From NCBI GenBank assembly GCA_021186555.1, contig JAJKFL010000006.1:6654215-6718214 (forward strand): a stretch of DNA of 64,000 bases, read 5' to 3'. The notes beneath the pieces were generated by a model, which was given only the letters and a program-made list of their open reading frames with translations, did no database searches and was not told the origin of the DNA. Positions 55,565 through 64,000 of this stretch are shown here, piece after piece (the first letter of the stretch is position 1; every line of letters begins with the position of its first letter). Source of the DNA: Reticulitermes speratus (Eukaryota > Arthropoda > Insecta > Blattodea > Rhinotermitidae). The translations under genes and the position numbers were made by a program.

Positions 55565-55869
55565 GGCGCACGCGGTGGCGCAGTTGGTTGAGGCACTGCG
55601 CTACAAACCGGAACGTCGCGGCTTCGATTCCCGAATGGTGTCATTGGAATTTTTCATTGACATAATCGTTTGGTCGCACTATGGTCCTGGGGTCGACTCA
55701 GACTCTAACAGAAATGAGTACCAGGAATATTTCCTGGGGGGTAAAGGCGGCCGGTGCGTAGGGCTGACAACCTTACCACCTTCATGTGCCGATTGTCTAG
55801 AAATCTGGGAGCCTCAACCTCCTGGAACCCTAAGGGCCCTGTCCAGGCATGTAATGGGATTGCTTTTTA
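55565..55869 (+). mobile_element. tRNA-derived SINE, family C, with diverged TSD
   Basis: TTACCGCCATTTATT (55550) and TTACGCCATTATTA (55870) bound the element. GCGCACGCGGTGGCGCAGTT head, B box GCTTCGATTCCC, GAATTTTTCATTGACATAAT, CCTGGGGTCGACTCAG, AATATTTCCTGGGGGGTAAA, AATGGGATTGC tail. Full-length reference copy for family C. Confidence 0.9.
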
Positions 55870-55884
55870 TTACGCCATTATTAT

Positions 55885-56250
55885 TTTTTTTTCACAACAT
55901 ATTCTGTCATTATCTGGACCGCAAACCTACGTTATTTCTTATCTTTTTTTGCTTTTGTTTATTTTTTATTTATATTATTATTTTATTATATTCCTTTGAT
56001 TGTCATTTTACCCTCACATTCCTCCTTTGTATTTCTCTTTTTTCATTGCTTTGTTTTATTTTCTTCTTTCCTTCCTTCTGTCTTCCTTTGCTTCCTTTCT
56101 CTGCTCCCTTGCTTCCAATTTCTTACGTTTCTATGGCTATTTGTTTACTCTCCCGCAACATGATGTACAGACAGATCACGTTAGTTCTAATGTTCGTGAA
56201 CTTTCGAGTTAATTTGGAATTGAATTAAAAACGGCAGGGTTTTGATATGT
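55885..56250. other. T/C-rich low-complexity DNA
   Basis: Hydrophobic frames here reflect T-richness. Confidence 0.5.
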
Positions 56251-56252
56251 AT

Positions 56253-56511
56253 ATATATGGCTCGACAGCCCTATATGGGCCTGGGCCTCCTCGTTTTCGT
56301 CGAGGTTTCATGGTCTCACACTTTAGACACACCACACTCGGTAGGACTCCTCTGGACAAGTGATCAGCCTCTCGCAGAGACCTCTACCTGACAACACACA
56401 ACATTCACAACAGACAGACGTCCATGCCCACGGTGGGATTCGAACCCACAATCCCAGTAAGCGAGCGGCCGAAGACCCACGCCTTAGACCGCACGGCCAC
56501 TGGCATCGGCA
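56253..56511 (-). mobile_element. tRNA-derived SINE, family A
   Basis: Reverse strand: CGGCCGCTCGCTTACTGGGA, B box GGTTCGAATCCC(ACC), tail GGCCCATATAGGGCTGTCGA. Full length, diverged. Confidence 0.85.
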
Positions 56512-56935
56512 CTAGGTAACCTATAGGACTATAATTCGTCTGCCGTTCAGCGGCTGTCGTGGTGCCTTGGTTCATGGAGCACAGCCCATACTGAGAAGCT
56601 AATAGTCGCTTGGTTGGTTAAAAAGAAATTTCCCCGCACTTCCATTGAACCCCAAAACTTCGTTACCGCATTCATCAGGGCCGGCAACTGGGTTTGATTT
56701 CCTGAGCTAGATCCATGTCACGTCAGCACGTCTTATTCTTTGAAGTGTCTTCTAATTATCGTACCTTGTACCCTGCATCTAGTCTTCGAAGCGGTCTGCT
56801 TCTTTGAGATTTGCTGACGTCATCGCCGGTGCGTGTTACATGCCCTGCCTATGCCTTCGTCCTTCGTTTGATCCCCTAATAATATTTTACGGAGAATACG
56901 TAAAGGGAAGTTTAAGGTGGTCACAGCGGTGTTGC
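56512..56935. other. No recognised feature
   Basis: Nothing recognised. Confidence 0.45.
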
Positions 56936-56937
56936 TG

Positions 56938-57080
56938 ACTTGTCTTCTGTAGTGTGATGCTGTGGCATTGGGTAGGTAGTTCCCGACGTTTCGTAGGATC
57001 GCAGTGCCTTCATCTCCGAAACGTCGGGACCTGCTTACCCAGCGACACGTCGTTACATCTCAACAGACTTGAATCTTCAG
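56938..57080. mobile_element. Inverted pair of second PLE-like family
   Basis: CCCGACGTTTCGTAGGATCG (56982) faces CCGAAACGTCGGGACCTG (57017). The two arms meet inside the ribozyme-like core, so neither arm keeps CTGANGA. Outer parts GTCTTCTGTAGTG and ACATCTCAACAGAC are mirrored loosely. Confidence 0.55.
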
Positions 57081-57454
57081 TGTAAGTAAATAAATTATGA
57101 AGCTGCTTGTTGTGTAATTTTTTCCATTCTTCTGTTACGTTCCGTCTCTTAGCTTCAGATATCTGCTCATTATCCTGTTATCAACGACTGTTGGTTCGTC
57201 GTGCAGCCGTTTTTTTTTATTCAAGTGTTACAAAACGCAAGTTCGCATTCTTTGGCCTGTTGGCAGTAACATGGGAATCTCTGTGTACGTTTTGTATTAT
57301 GCCAGTGAGCGTACAGAGTGGGCTGTGTTCTTGGCGTAGTAGTAATATCTAATATTAGAATTAAAGATGCTTCTGTAAGGAAGACAAAGTTGTCCCTGTC
57401 CACGTCATGACGGCATGCAGCCACACTCGTTCTTAACCTCGGGACTGAGTAGAG
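57081..57454. other. No recognised feature
   Basis: Nothing recognised. Confidence 0.45.
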
Positions 57455-57640
57455 GTGAGCAGTTAACTTCCCGGGTCCATTTATCCCTGGAAAGGACCAC
57501 GGTACCCATTAAATAGTAAGCTGGGTGGGCCCCGGAGCTGATGTAGATGTTTTTATAAAAGAAAAACATCTTTGCCTTGCCGGGATTCTAACCCCACACC
57601 TCAAGACCCTAGCCTAGTCACTGTACTGAGTAACAGTGAA
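57455..57640 (-). mobile_element. SINE family D
   Basis: Reverse strand: B-box region GGGGTTAGAATCCCGGC, GGGGCCCACCCAGCTTACT and GGGTACCGTGGTCCTTTCC. Confidence 0.65.
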
Positions 57641-57714
57641 TATGTCGTCCTCATGCATCACGCGTGAAGACGTAGGGAGAATGTGGGGAAGGCTCCATGC
57701 ATTTTTAACACTTT

Positions 57715-57885
57715 ATGGAGAGCGAGTGTTCAGCTTCACGCCCCGGGTCGCTTTACTCCCGTAGAGGAAACGTCCAGTGCCCATTGGATGGCAGGCCGGA
57801 TTAGATCCACAGCCGAGCTGGACGCTGGGAAAAGAGAAAAATACCGTCTTCCTGCCGGTTATCGAACGTCAGTCGTTAGTGTTTA
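57715..57885 (-). mobile_element. SINE family D
   Basis: Reverse strand: GTTCGATAACCGGCAGG, CAGCTCGGCTGTGGATCTA, TAAAGCGACCCGGGGCGTG. A second family D copy only about 75 bp from the previous one. Confidence 0.6.
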
Positions 57886-58471
57886 TTGTGTTGTAATTTT
57901 GTACACACACACCGCGCTCTGTGACCCGGAAGCACTCATTAATACGGGGTGGTGGCCCCTAAGAAACAGTACAGTTCAGTAAGACTTAATTAACGTCTTT
58001 CTCTTCGCCACGTCACGTACATCGGTAGGCCTACAGGTTTCTCACGTGATCTGTAAATCGCCCATAGCCGTCGTAACGTGATCTGCAGTATATAATTTTG
58101 TTCACAGTTATTTCATTATTGAATCTCTTCCATTTCTCACGCGTATTCTTACTGCTGCGTGCGTTCGTGTAGACAGCGTGCTCGTAGTTGTGTAAAGTGA
58201 CGTCACTGTTTGTTGAAAAGCAAATCGCAATCCCCTCGACTGCGAATTCAAAACCTGGACGAGTTGAAACGAAACATTTTAGGCTCAGTTAATTATAATC
58301 ACGTCAGATATTGCAGCCAAATGTCCGAAACAGGAGACAAACGCGTGTCGTCAAGATGCGGACCTGAGAGCTTCCCCAGTACGTTTTAATCTTTAACCTA
58401 GCTGCACTGTACGGATCTTTAGTTATTAACATGCTGCCTACCTCGATGCACTGTAGGTAGTGAATGCATTT
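57886..58471. other. No recognised feature
   Basis: Nothing recognised. Confidence 0.45.
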
Positions 58472-58579
58472 AAGGGTATTATAAATTTTATATGACTTTC
58501 ATCGTGCATTTTCAATTCACTGAACACATAACCAACTAAATGCACTTTTACTCTCAACTATTTATAGTTTACAAATTTT

Positions 58580-58623
58580 CCCTACATATGTTTCGGTCTA
58601 TACATAGACCATCATCAGGGGGT
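58580..58623 (-). ncRNA. Hammerhead-ribozyme-like motif (outer pair, left)
   Basis: Minus strand: CCCC, CTGATGA, T, GGTCTA-TGTA-TAGACC, GAAA, CATATGT, A, GGG. Stem II 6 bp with a 4-nt loop; helix I at least 3 bp. Confidence 0.65.
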
Positions 58624-58809
58624 ACACAAACTACACTTATTTACATCCACAGGTTCACTTTGTCACTATATTCATTGTAGTCACAATCTATCTTTTAAAT
58701 ATATATATGTGTTTCACGTTGTATTCACCGTGCATCGTTATACAACTGATTATCATTCACCAACAAATGCACAAAGATAATTTTCACTAATTACTTTATT
58801 AAAGGATTT

Positions 58810-58853
58810 CCCCTATACGTATTTCGGCAATTTATATTGGCATCTTCAGGGTG
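58810..58853 (-). ncRNA. Hammerhead-like motif (inner pair, left)
   Basis: Minus strand: CTGAAGA, T, GCCAAT...ATTGCC with one mismatch next to the core, GAAA, TACGTAT, A, GGGG. Helix I weakened to about 2 bp, so probably less active than its partner. Confidence 0.5.
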
Positions 58854-58866
58854 TCATTTTGAATGA

Positions 58867-58910
58867 CCCCCTGAAGATGGCAATATAAATTGCCGAAATA
58901 CGTATAGGGG
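58867..58910 (+). ncRNA. Hammerhead-ribozyme-like motif (inner pair, right)
   Basis: CCCC, CTGAAGA, T, GGCAAT-ATAA-ATTGCC, GAAA, TACGTAT, A, GGGG. All core boxes, 6-bp stem II and 4-bp helix I are intact. The best candidate in the window for a cleavage test. Confidence 0.7.
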
Positions 58911-59116
58911 AAATCCTTTAATAAAGTAATTAGTGAAAATTATCTTTGTGCATTTGTTGGGGAATGATAATCAGTTATATATATATATATATATGTGTGT
59001 GTGTTTTTAGACGGTGTTTTAGAAAGTGATTACAACCAACATAAAAGACTGAATAGAACTACAATGAATATAGTGACAAAGTGAACCTGTGGATGTAAAT
59101 AAGTGTAGTTTGTGTA

Positions 59117-59160
59117 CCCCCTGATGATGGTCTATGTATAGACCGAAACATATGTACGGG
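59117..59160 (+). ncRNA. Hammerhead-like motif (outer pair, right)
   Basis: CCCC, CTGATGA, T, GGTCTA-TGTA-TAGACC, GAAA, CATATGT, A, CGGG. Helix I has a C opposite C next to the cleavage site, unlike its mirror at 58580. Confidence 0.6.
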
Positions 59161-59290
59161 AAATATGTAAACTATAAATAGTTGAGAGTGAAAGTGCGTT
59201 TAGTTGGTTATATGTACAGTGAAGGGTACTATAAATTTGAAGCTACTCATTCCTGGGCAGTAGTTCGAATTTATACCCCAGCATAATTTT

Positions 59291-59554
59291 TTATTTTTTT
59301 TTATGGCTCGACAGCCCTATATGGGCCTGGGCTTCCTCGTTCCGTCGAGGTTTAACGGTCACACACTTTAGACACACCACACACGGTAGGACTCCTCTGG
59401 ACGAGGGACCAGCTCGTCGCAGAGACCTCTGCCTGACAACACACAACATTCACAAGAGACAGACATCCATGCCCCCGGTGGGATTCGAACCCACGATCCT
59501 GGTAAGCGAGCGGCCGAAGAACCACGCCTTAGACCGCACGGACACTGGGATCGG
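59291..59554 (-). mobile_element. tRNA-derived SINE, family A, with TSD
   Basis: CCCCAGCATAATTT before and CCCCAGCGTAATTT after. Reverse strand has head, B box GGTTCGAATCCCACC and a tail GGCCCATATAGGGCTGTCGA ending in A-rich DNA (T-rich at 59291 read forward). Confidence 0.9.
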
Positions 59555-59724
59555 CCCCAGCGTAATTTAAGGGTTAATAAATATTTGTGCCAGTGTAACT
59601 GTTTCCTGCGTCGTGTAGCCTACAGGTGCACTTCTTGTGAGGCTGCTTGTGACGACTCTTGTTCTGGTCCGAAGTACAAACAGATCTTATATCGTGAGCC
59701 TTTGAGCTTGCTTAGGCCTGGTAG

Positions 59725-59865
59725 GTTGTGGGCTGGGCGATAGGTGACTGTTTTTCGGCCGGCCTCCATCTAGTGCCGAGTTTAAGAATGTGTGGAGCTG
59801 TCCTCAACTCCCTCAGTAAGCCTTAATTGGCGTGGAGAGGGAAAACTTTACTTTTACCGGCTGGG
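59725..59865 (+). mobile_element. SINE family D, 3' part
   Basis: CTCCATCTAGTGCCGAGTTT, AAGAATGTGTGGAGCTG and a GGGAAAACTTTAC tail. Confidence 0.6.
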
Positions 59866-59883
59866 GTAAATATTTTTCTCTTC

Positions 59884-60128
59884 AGTAAGCCGGAAGGCCG
59901 CGGGTTCGATTCCCGATGGTGTCTACGGCTGCACTGTGACCCTGGGGTCGGCTCAGCCTCTGACAGAAATGAGTACCAGGGATATCTCCTGGGGGGTAAA
60001 GGCGGCCGGTGCGTAGGGCTGACATCCTTACCAGCTTCATGTGCCGATTGTCTAGAAATCTGGGAGCCTCAACCTCCTGCAACCCTCAGGGCCTGTCCAG
60101 GCCTGTAATGGGATTGCTTTACCTTTAC
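59884..60128 (+). mobile_element. SINE family C, 5'-truncated
   Basis: Begins inside the head (AGTAAGCCGGAAGGCCGCGG), keeps B box GGGTTCGATTCCCG and the whole body and tail. Joined almost directly to the preceding family D tail. Confidence 0.85.
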
Positions 60129-61049
60129 GTTTGTGCTTTTTTGCAGCGCGTGCAAATGCCCATAATCCGGCAGTTTTAAAACGCGCGCAGAATACATGCA
60201 ACAGCTTTCTGTGCGATTTAATGATGTTAGCACTGTTCTGCTGCGAGGCTAATAGTGTTGAAAGTAAAGCTGTGAAGAAGAAAACAGCCGACCTCGGTAG
60301 TCGAGGTCAGTCAAGCACGATTGCGCTTGCAGCCTTGATCCTCGAGATTGCGAGGTCGAATCCTACCTGCAGCATACATAAGTTATATTCAGGTGTTTTC
60401 ATGTTTCTGCGTGTGCCATTGTGTCATGTTAATAGCGGTGAGCAAGGTTTGTTGCATGGGTGCCACTTTAACCAGCTGAAAACTGAAATTAGTATACGTT
60501 ATACATAAAGTTTCATTTATACCTCACAGAGAACACCATGTGTTTCTATTAGAAAGAACTTTCGGTTAATGTCTGTAGGGACACAGCCGTTGTTTACCGT
60601 GAGAATCGTGCGGAACGCATAAATACACCGTGTGGACAAATTCGGCGTTTTTAAGGTTAAATCCGCCGGTACATAAGACGTTATTGGGTTTATAAGGATT
60701 AAGAAGCTCCAAATCTTATCTGTGCCAAAAGCTAAATACGTTTGTGCGATTTGATGTTCTGCCAGTGGTGACTGTGAAGTCTGCCCTGAAGATGGAGACT
60801 GCAGATTACTACGCAGCGTTTGTAATTTCTAAATAATCGTAAATTGTGACATGCAAGATATGTAAATAAATTATGTCTTGTGTTTCGAACTGCCTACTAT
60901 GTAGTTATGCAAAACGAGGTACATTCACACCGGCTTTTACGTGAAATGTTACGATAACACTGACCTTCACCAGGCACATAAATATCGAGTGATTTAATAT
61001 GCTATACACACTGCTTGTGGCTTGCTAACTTTCCTTCTAACTTTTAAGT
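60129..61049. other. Mostly unannotated; tRNA-like remnant at 60293-60385
   Basis: GAGATTGCGAGGTCGAATCC near 60343 is B-box-like. The minus-independent frame at 60131-60508 runs through this remnant and is not a convincing gene. Confidence 0.35.
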
Positions 61050-61235
61050 TAAAAAGAAGGATAGAAATAACGGGAAGACGAGGGAGAAGGTGTAAGCAGC
61101 TACTAGATGACCTTAAGGAAAAGAGAAGATACTGGAAATTGAAAGAGGAAGCACTAGATCGGACCCTGTGGAGAACTCGCTTTGGAAGAGGATACGGACC
61201 TGTCGTAAGACAGACTGCAGAATGAATGAACACAC
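61050..61235 (+). pseudogene. LINE family 1 C-terminal tail
   Basis: RRIEITGRRGRRCKQLLDDL to the stop at 61225 and an ATGAATGAA end. 5'-truncated further than the 5406 copy; coding frame intact over about 58 codons. Confidence 0.85.
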
Positions 61236-61339
61236 CCCTTGGCTATTCTAACAGCCAGATACAATTTCACTCGAAGAGAGACCTTTTATTGCAGTTCAGT
61301 ATCGCTGGCAGGAATAAAAGGTACGTAAGTGTTCATTTG

Positions 61340-61485
61340 AATTGTCCAATTTTAACCAAATTTAGATCTCTGTCGCCAGATTATCGTAAAACGTCCTCAG
61401 TATCAAATTTGACGGAAATCCTTCCAGTGAGAGCAGCGCTGATACATGCGGACAGACGGACATGACGAAGGTAATGGACGCGTTT
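61340..61485 (+). repeat. Dispersed repeat, possible retroelement tail
   Basis: ATCAAATTTGACGGAAATCC, CAGTGAGAGCAGCGCTGATA, GGACAGACGGACATGACGAA. Relatives at 21960 and 47185. Confidence 0.5.
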
Positions 61486-61984
61486 CACGACTATGATCGC
61501 TCCTGAAAACTTCTCATTCATCCCAGAATTCTGACAGCAAACGGTCGTTGTTTGAGCACGGCTGTAATTTATGTCTCTTATCATAATTTATGAGCGGCCG
61601 GTATCTAGGTAGCAGGTAACAGTATGATTCCAGCCGTAAATCTTTATCAGATTGCTCGTCTGATGAATTGGAAAGCTATTAATCAAGTATGGTGGTGCGG
61701 AGGTTGTGCGCACCCTTAGTCACTGCCATACCTCCAGTTCCTTAATTGGTCGTATTGGTAAAATGGTTTCTGGTTCATATCATTAACATGCGGTACGTAG
61801 ATCCATGCCGTGTGTTTATTGTTTCAGGTGGTACAGGAATAGTATTACTTTCTGAGAAATATTTCAGTGCTTATTCCCCTGGACACTATGGCCCTCGTTT
61901 TCTGGAACCCAGAGGTTTATAATCGTGTTGACGAAAAACCGGCATGAAACATTGTATTGTGCTGCTTAAGCTTTGACCTGTACC
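61486..61984. other. No recognised feature
   Basis: Nothing recognised. Confidence 0.45.
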
Positions 61985-62345
61985 ATCGCACTGTTTTCAT
62001 TCATTCGTTCTGCAGTCTGTCTTACGACAGGTCCGTAGCCTCTTCCAAAGCGAGTTCTCCATTGAGTGCGATCTAGTGCTTCCTCTTTCAATTTCCAGTA
62101 TCTTCTCTTTTCCAAGGTCATCCAGTAGCTGCTTACGTCTTCTCCCTCGTCTTCCCGTCATTTCTATCCTTCCTTCTACCTTTCCTTCAATCACGTGTTT
62201 CAGAAGGCAGTTTCTACGCAAGATGTGACCAATCCTGTTAGTCTTTCTTCTCTTTATTGTATGAAGGATATTCCTCTCCTCTTTGACTATGTGTAATACT
62301 TCATTTCTCACGCTGGAGGTCCAACTGATCTTCTCCATTCTTCTC
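61985..62345 (-). pseudogene. LINE family 1 C-terminal tail, frameshifted
   Basis: Minus strand begins near RNEVLHIVKEERNILHTIK, holds RIGHILRRNCLLKHVIEG and GRRGRRRKQLLDDL, then shifts frame at the DDLGKEK junction so that the last about 35 residues are out of register with the family. 3' tail CGAATGAATGAA. Confidence 0.85.
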
Positions 62346-62459
62346 TAGCACCACTGTGTTTTGTCAGATCCTTTTGAGTATTGTCTTGATGGCGCGTAGT
62401 TTTAGTGGACTGAAGTTGTCTCTTTTCTGTGGGGGTTTCGGTGTAAAATGTTCGCGTAT

Positions 62460-62560
62460 TTGAAATTTTGTGTTCCGTAAAGTGCGGACATTGCTTTACT
62501 AGCTGAAGGACTGTTTGGTTCTCACGAAGGACTGTGCCGCACGGAGTTAAAGGTAGTTAA
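62460..62560 (+). pseudogene. LINE family 2 3'-UTR remnant
   Basis: TTCCGTAAAGTGCGGACATT, TTTGGTTCTCACGAAGGACT and GGAGTTAAAGGTAGTTA parallel the 3' UTR of the 31284 copy. Confidence 0.55.
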
Positions 62561-62734
62561 TCAGTGTACTTATAATGTCTTGAAACGTTGCTCATCTGAT
62601 GAAGAAGTTCCCACCGTTGTATGAAACGGGAAGATTCACTGTGCTGTGCACGATCCTCCCAAACTTGTCTCTCCCCCCAGAGCTACTTTAATCCTCTCCA
62701 TATCGTCACACTTTAGTTGTCAAAGATTCAGTTG

Positions 62735-63092
62735 GCTCTTATCACCAAATATTATTCGGGTGATAAAATCACGAAGAATGAGATGGGCGGGGCATGTGGC
62801 ACGTATGGGAGACAGAAGTGGTCCATACAGGGTTTTGGTGGGGAGACCTGTGGGAAAGAGACCAATTGGAAGACCTTGGCGTAAATGGGAGGATAATATT
62901 AAAATGGATCTTCAAGAAATGCGATGGGCAGACATGGACTGGGTAAGTCTGGCTCACGATAGGTATTGGTGGCGGGCATTTGTGAATGCGGTAATGAACC
63001 TTCGGGTTCCATAAAATGCAGGGAATTACTTGACTAGCCGGGGACCTGTGAAATTCTCAGGAAGGACTCTGCTCCATGGAGGTAGTTAGTTG
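62735..63092 (+). pseudogene. LINE family 2 C-terminal tail, open frame
   Basis: The frame encodes [60 protein letters not shown] and ends NAVMNLRVP at 63014, followed by the 3' UTR to GGAGGTAGTTAGTT. The best-preserved family 2 coding tail here; RT domain missing by 5' truncation. Amino-terminal residues before about 62735 are not LINE-derived. Confidence 0.88.
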
Positions 63093-63837
63093 GATTTTAT
63101 TCGCCCGTCTAAGCCTGTATATCCCAAGTGGAGTTTTCCTTTGAGAGCTTCGACTATCGTTTTTCATCTCCAGTATTCGCGTTGCCGATATAGCGACGCT
63201 TTGCCCTCTGGGGCATTTTCATTGGACGCAAGTGAAACTAGAAACCCGTTCAGCATTTGCAATCAACGTGTAGGCTTACAGCGTATCGTAAAAGCGAATT
63301 TGAAGCTTCCTTAATGTGAACCGTGCGGTGATGACTGATGCATAATGAATTGACGGGATTTTGAAGGAAAGGTAATGTCATGCTACTCGCCTGTAACTGA
63401 GGAAAGCCACGCAAACGTGAAACAGTAGCTGGTGCCCGGAGCGAGACTCAAACCCTGCACTTAGCGAATACAATTCAGAAACATCACCGCTTGAACGAAC
63501 ATCACAAATGGGAGTTCTGGGTGAAATCCCCTGGGGGACGTCTTGTACTATATTCTGCTGCTATTTGTGTTCAGTGGGACGCGTTTCTGTGTTTTCAGAG
63601 CGTCCTTAGTTCTAAAAATAAAGCTGCATAATCTAGTTTTAATCCCACAACTATCAAATATTAACTCATTGTATAAACAGTCCCCCTAAGTTGCGCCACC
63701 ACTGCTGTTGAAGGAACCGCTTGGCGAAACTAATACAGAAGGGTCGATTCTCGTGACGTAAACGAACCCAGTCGTGGATTCGACGCCTTGTAAATGTTTA
63801 TGGCGACGTAGAATTACGTATTTCATTTCAATATCTA
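63093..63837. other. Mostly unannotated; family F SINE remnant at 63395-63480
   Basis: GAGGAAAGCCACGCAAACG and a reverse B-box-like GAGACTCAAACCCTGC. Otherwise nothing recognised. Confidence 0.35.
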
Positions 63838-64000
63838 TTTGGCGGCGCGGTCTAAGACGTGGGTCTGCGTCCACTCGCTTGCTGAGATTATGGGTTCGAA
63901 TCCCGCCGGGGACATGGATGTCTTCTGTGAGTGTTGTGTTCTCAGGTACAGCTCTCTGCGGCTGGCCGATCCCTCGTTCAGAGGAGTCCTACCGAGTGTG
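63838..64000 (+). mobile_element. tRNA-derived SINE, family A, cut by the window end
   Basis: GGCGCGGTCTAAGACGTGGG, B box GGGTTCGAATCCCGCC and body to GAGTCCTACCGAGTGTG. Confidence 0.85.

Larger units (their letters stand above)
58716..58976. mobile_element. PLE-like inverted element nested in another
   Basis: AACTGATTATCATTC and CACCAACAAATGCACAAAGA at the left are mirrored at 58947-58972 (CTTTGTGCATTTGTTGG, GAATGATAATCAGTT), enclosing a hammerhead-like pair. TATATATATGTG on both sides may be its target-site duplication. Arms nearly identical, so younger than the outer element. Confidence 0.75.
58489..59221. mobile_element. PLE-like inverted element with 17-bp TSD, containing another
   Basis: AAGGGTATTATAAATTT (58472-58488) and AAGGGTACTATAAATTT (59222-59238) match at 16 of 17. 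Long mirrored arms follow: GCATTT...AACCAACTAAATGCAC, TATTTATAGTTTAC, the ribozyme block, ACACAAACTACACTTATTTA, TTCACTTTGTCACTATATTC. A second, different PLE-like inverted element occupies the centre (about 58716-58976). Confidence 0.8.

Noticed and set aside
55563-56228. 221-codon plus-strand frame
   Set aside because: The first third is a family C SINE and the rest is T-rich low-complexity sequence; the start lies in the SINE head.
60785-60830. CCCTGAAGATGG, hammerhead-like
   Set aside because: No GAAA box follows at a suitable distance.
62590-62635. CTGATGA followed by GAAAC, hammerhead-like
   Set aside because: No stem II pairing between the boxes and no palindromic helix III or closing helix I.

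Overview
This window looks like gene-poor, repeat-rich insect nuclear DNA. I find no host protein-coding gene, no rRNA and no convincing functional tRNA gene. Every recognisable coding stretch is transposon debris: carboxy-terminal tails of non-LTR retrotransposons, the last part of a mariner-like transposase, and the amino-terminal part of a Penelope-like element (PLE) protein. The LINE tails, the tRNA-derived SINEs and the Tc1/mariner and hAT families resemble what I remember from cockroach and termite (Blattodea) genomes. That species assignment is a recollection, not a search result.

Layout. 0-3 kb: an inverted PLE-like repeat carrying two hammerhead-ribozyme-like motifs, a SINE, a hAT MITE with a perfect 8-bp target-site duplication (TSD) and a pogo-like MITE. 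3.6-4.6 kb: a large tetranucleotide microsatellite. 5-13.5 kb: LINE tails, SINEs and an internally deleted mariner element with 108-bp terminal inverted repeats. 14-17.4 kb: a Penelope-type insertion with tandem plus inverted terminal repeats and a 12-bp TSD, a large PLE palindrome, and another ribozyme-like motif. 18-23 kb: SINEs, a 78-bp hairpin MITE inside a SINE, and a SINE inside a PLE remnant. 23.6-25.2 kb: a hAT element filled with a 122-bp AT-rich satellite that ends in a perfect 124-bp palindrome. 25-38 kb: SINEs, LINE tails and MITEs. 38.6-50.5 kb: a tandem-repeat zone with periods of 52, 221, 52, 114, 49 and 19 bp. 49.4-53.0 kb: a second copy of the same hAT, enlarged by other arrays and by nested SINE, hAT and PLE pieces. 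53-64 kb: another hAT MITE, SINEs, a PLE nested inside a PLE (four hammerhead-like motifs in 0.6 kb), and LINE tails on both strands.

The most interesting theme is a set of about 14 hammerhead-ribozyme-like motifs (CTGANGA, stem, GAAA, short palindrome, stem-closing G run). They sit mostly as inverted pairs inside Penelope-like repeats, and most share one extra nucleotide between the CTGANGA box and stem II. Hammerheads in PLEs are published. What merits checking here is the paired and nested arrangement, the conserved extra nucleotide, and the small PLE derivative that keeps an intact 150-codon reading frame between direct repeats. The second theme is two hAT siblings that grew unrelated satellites at the same internal site. 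The third is a family of 78-bp hairpins that are little more than two mariner ends joined.
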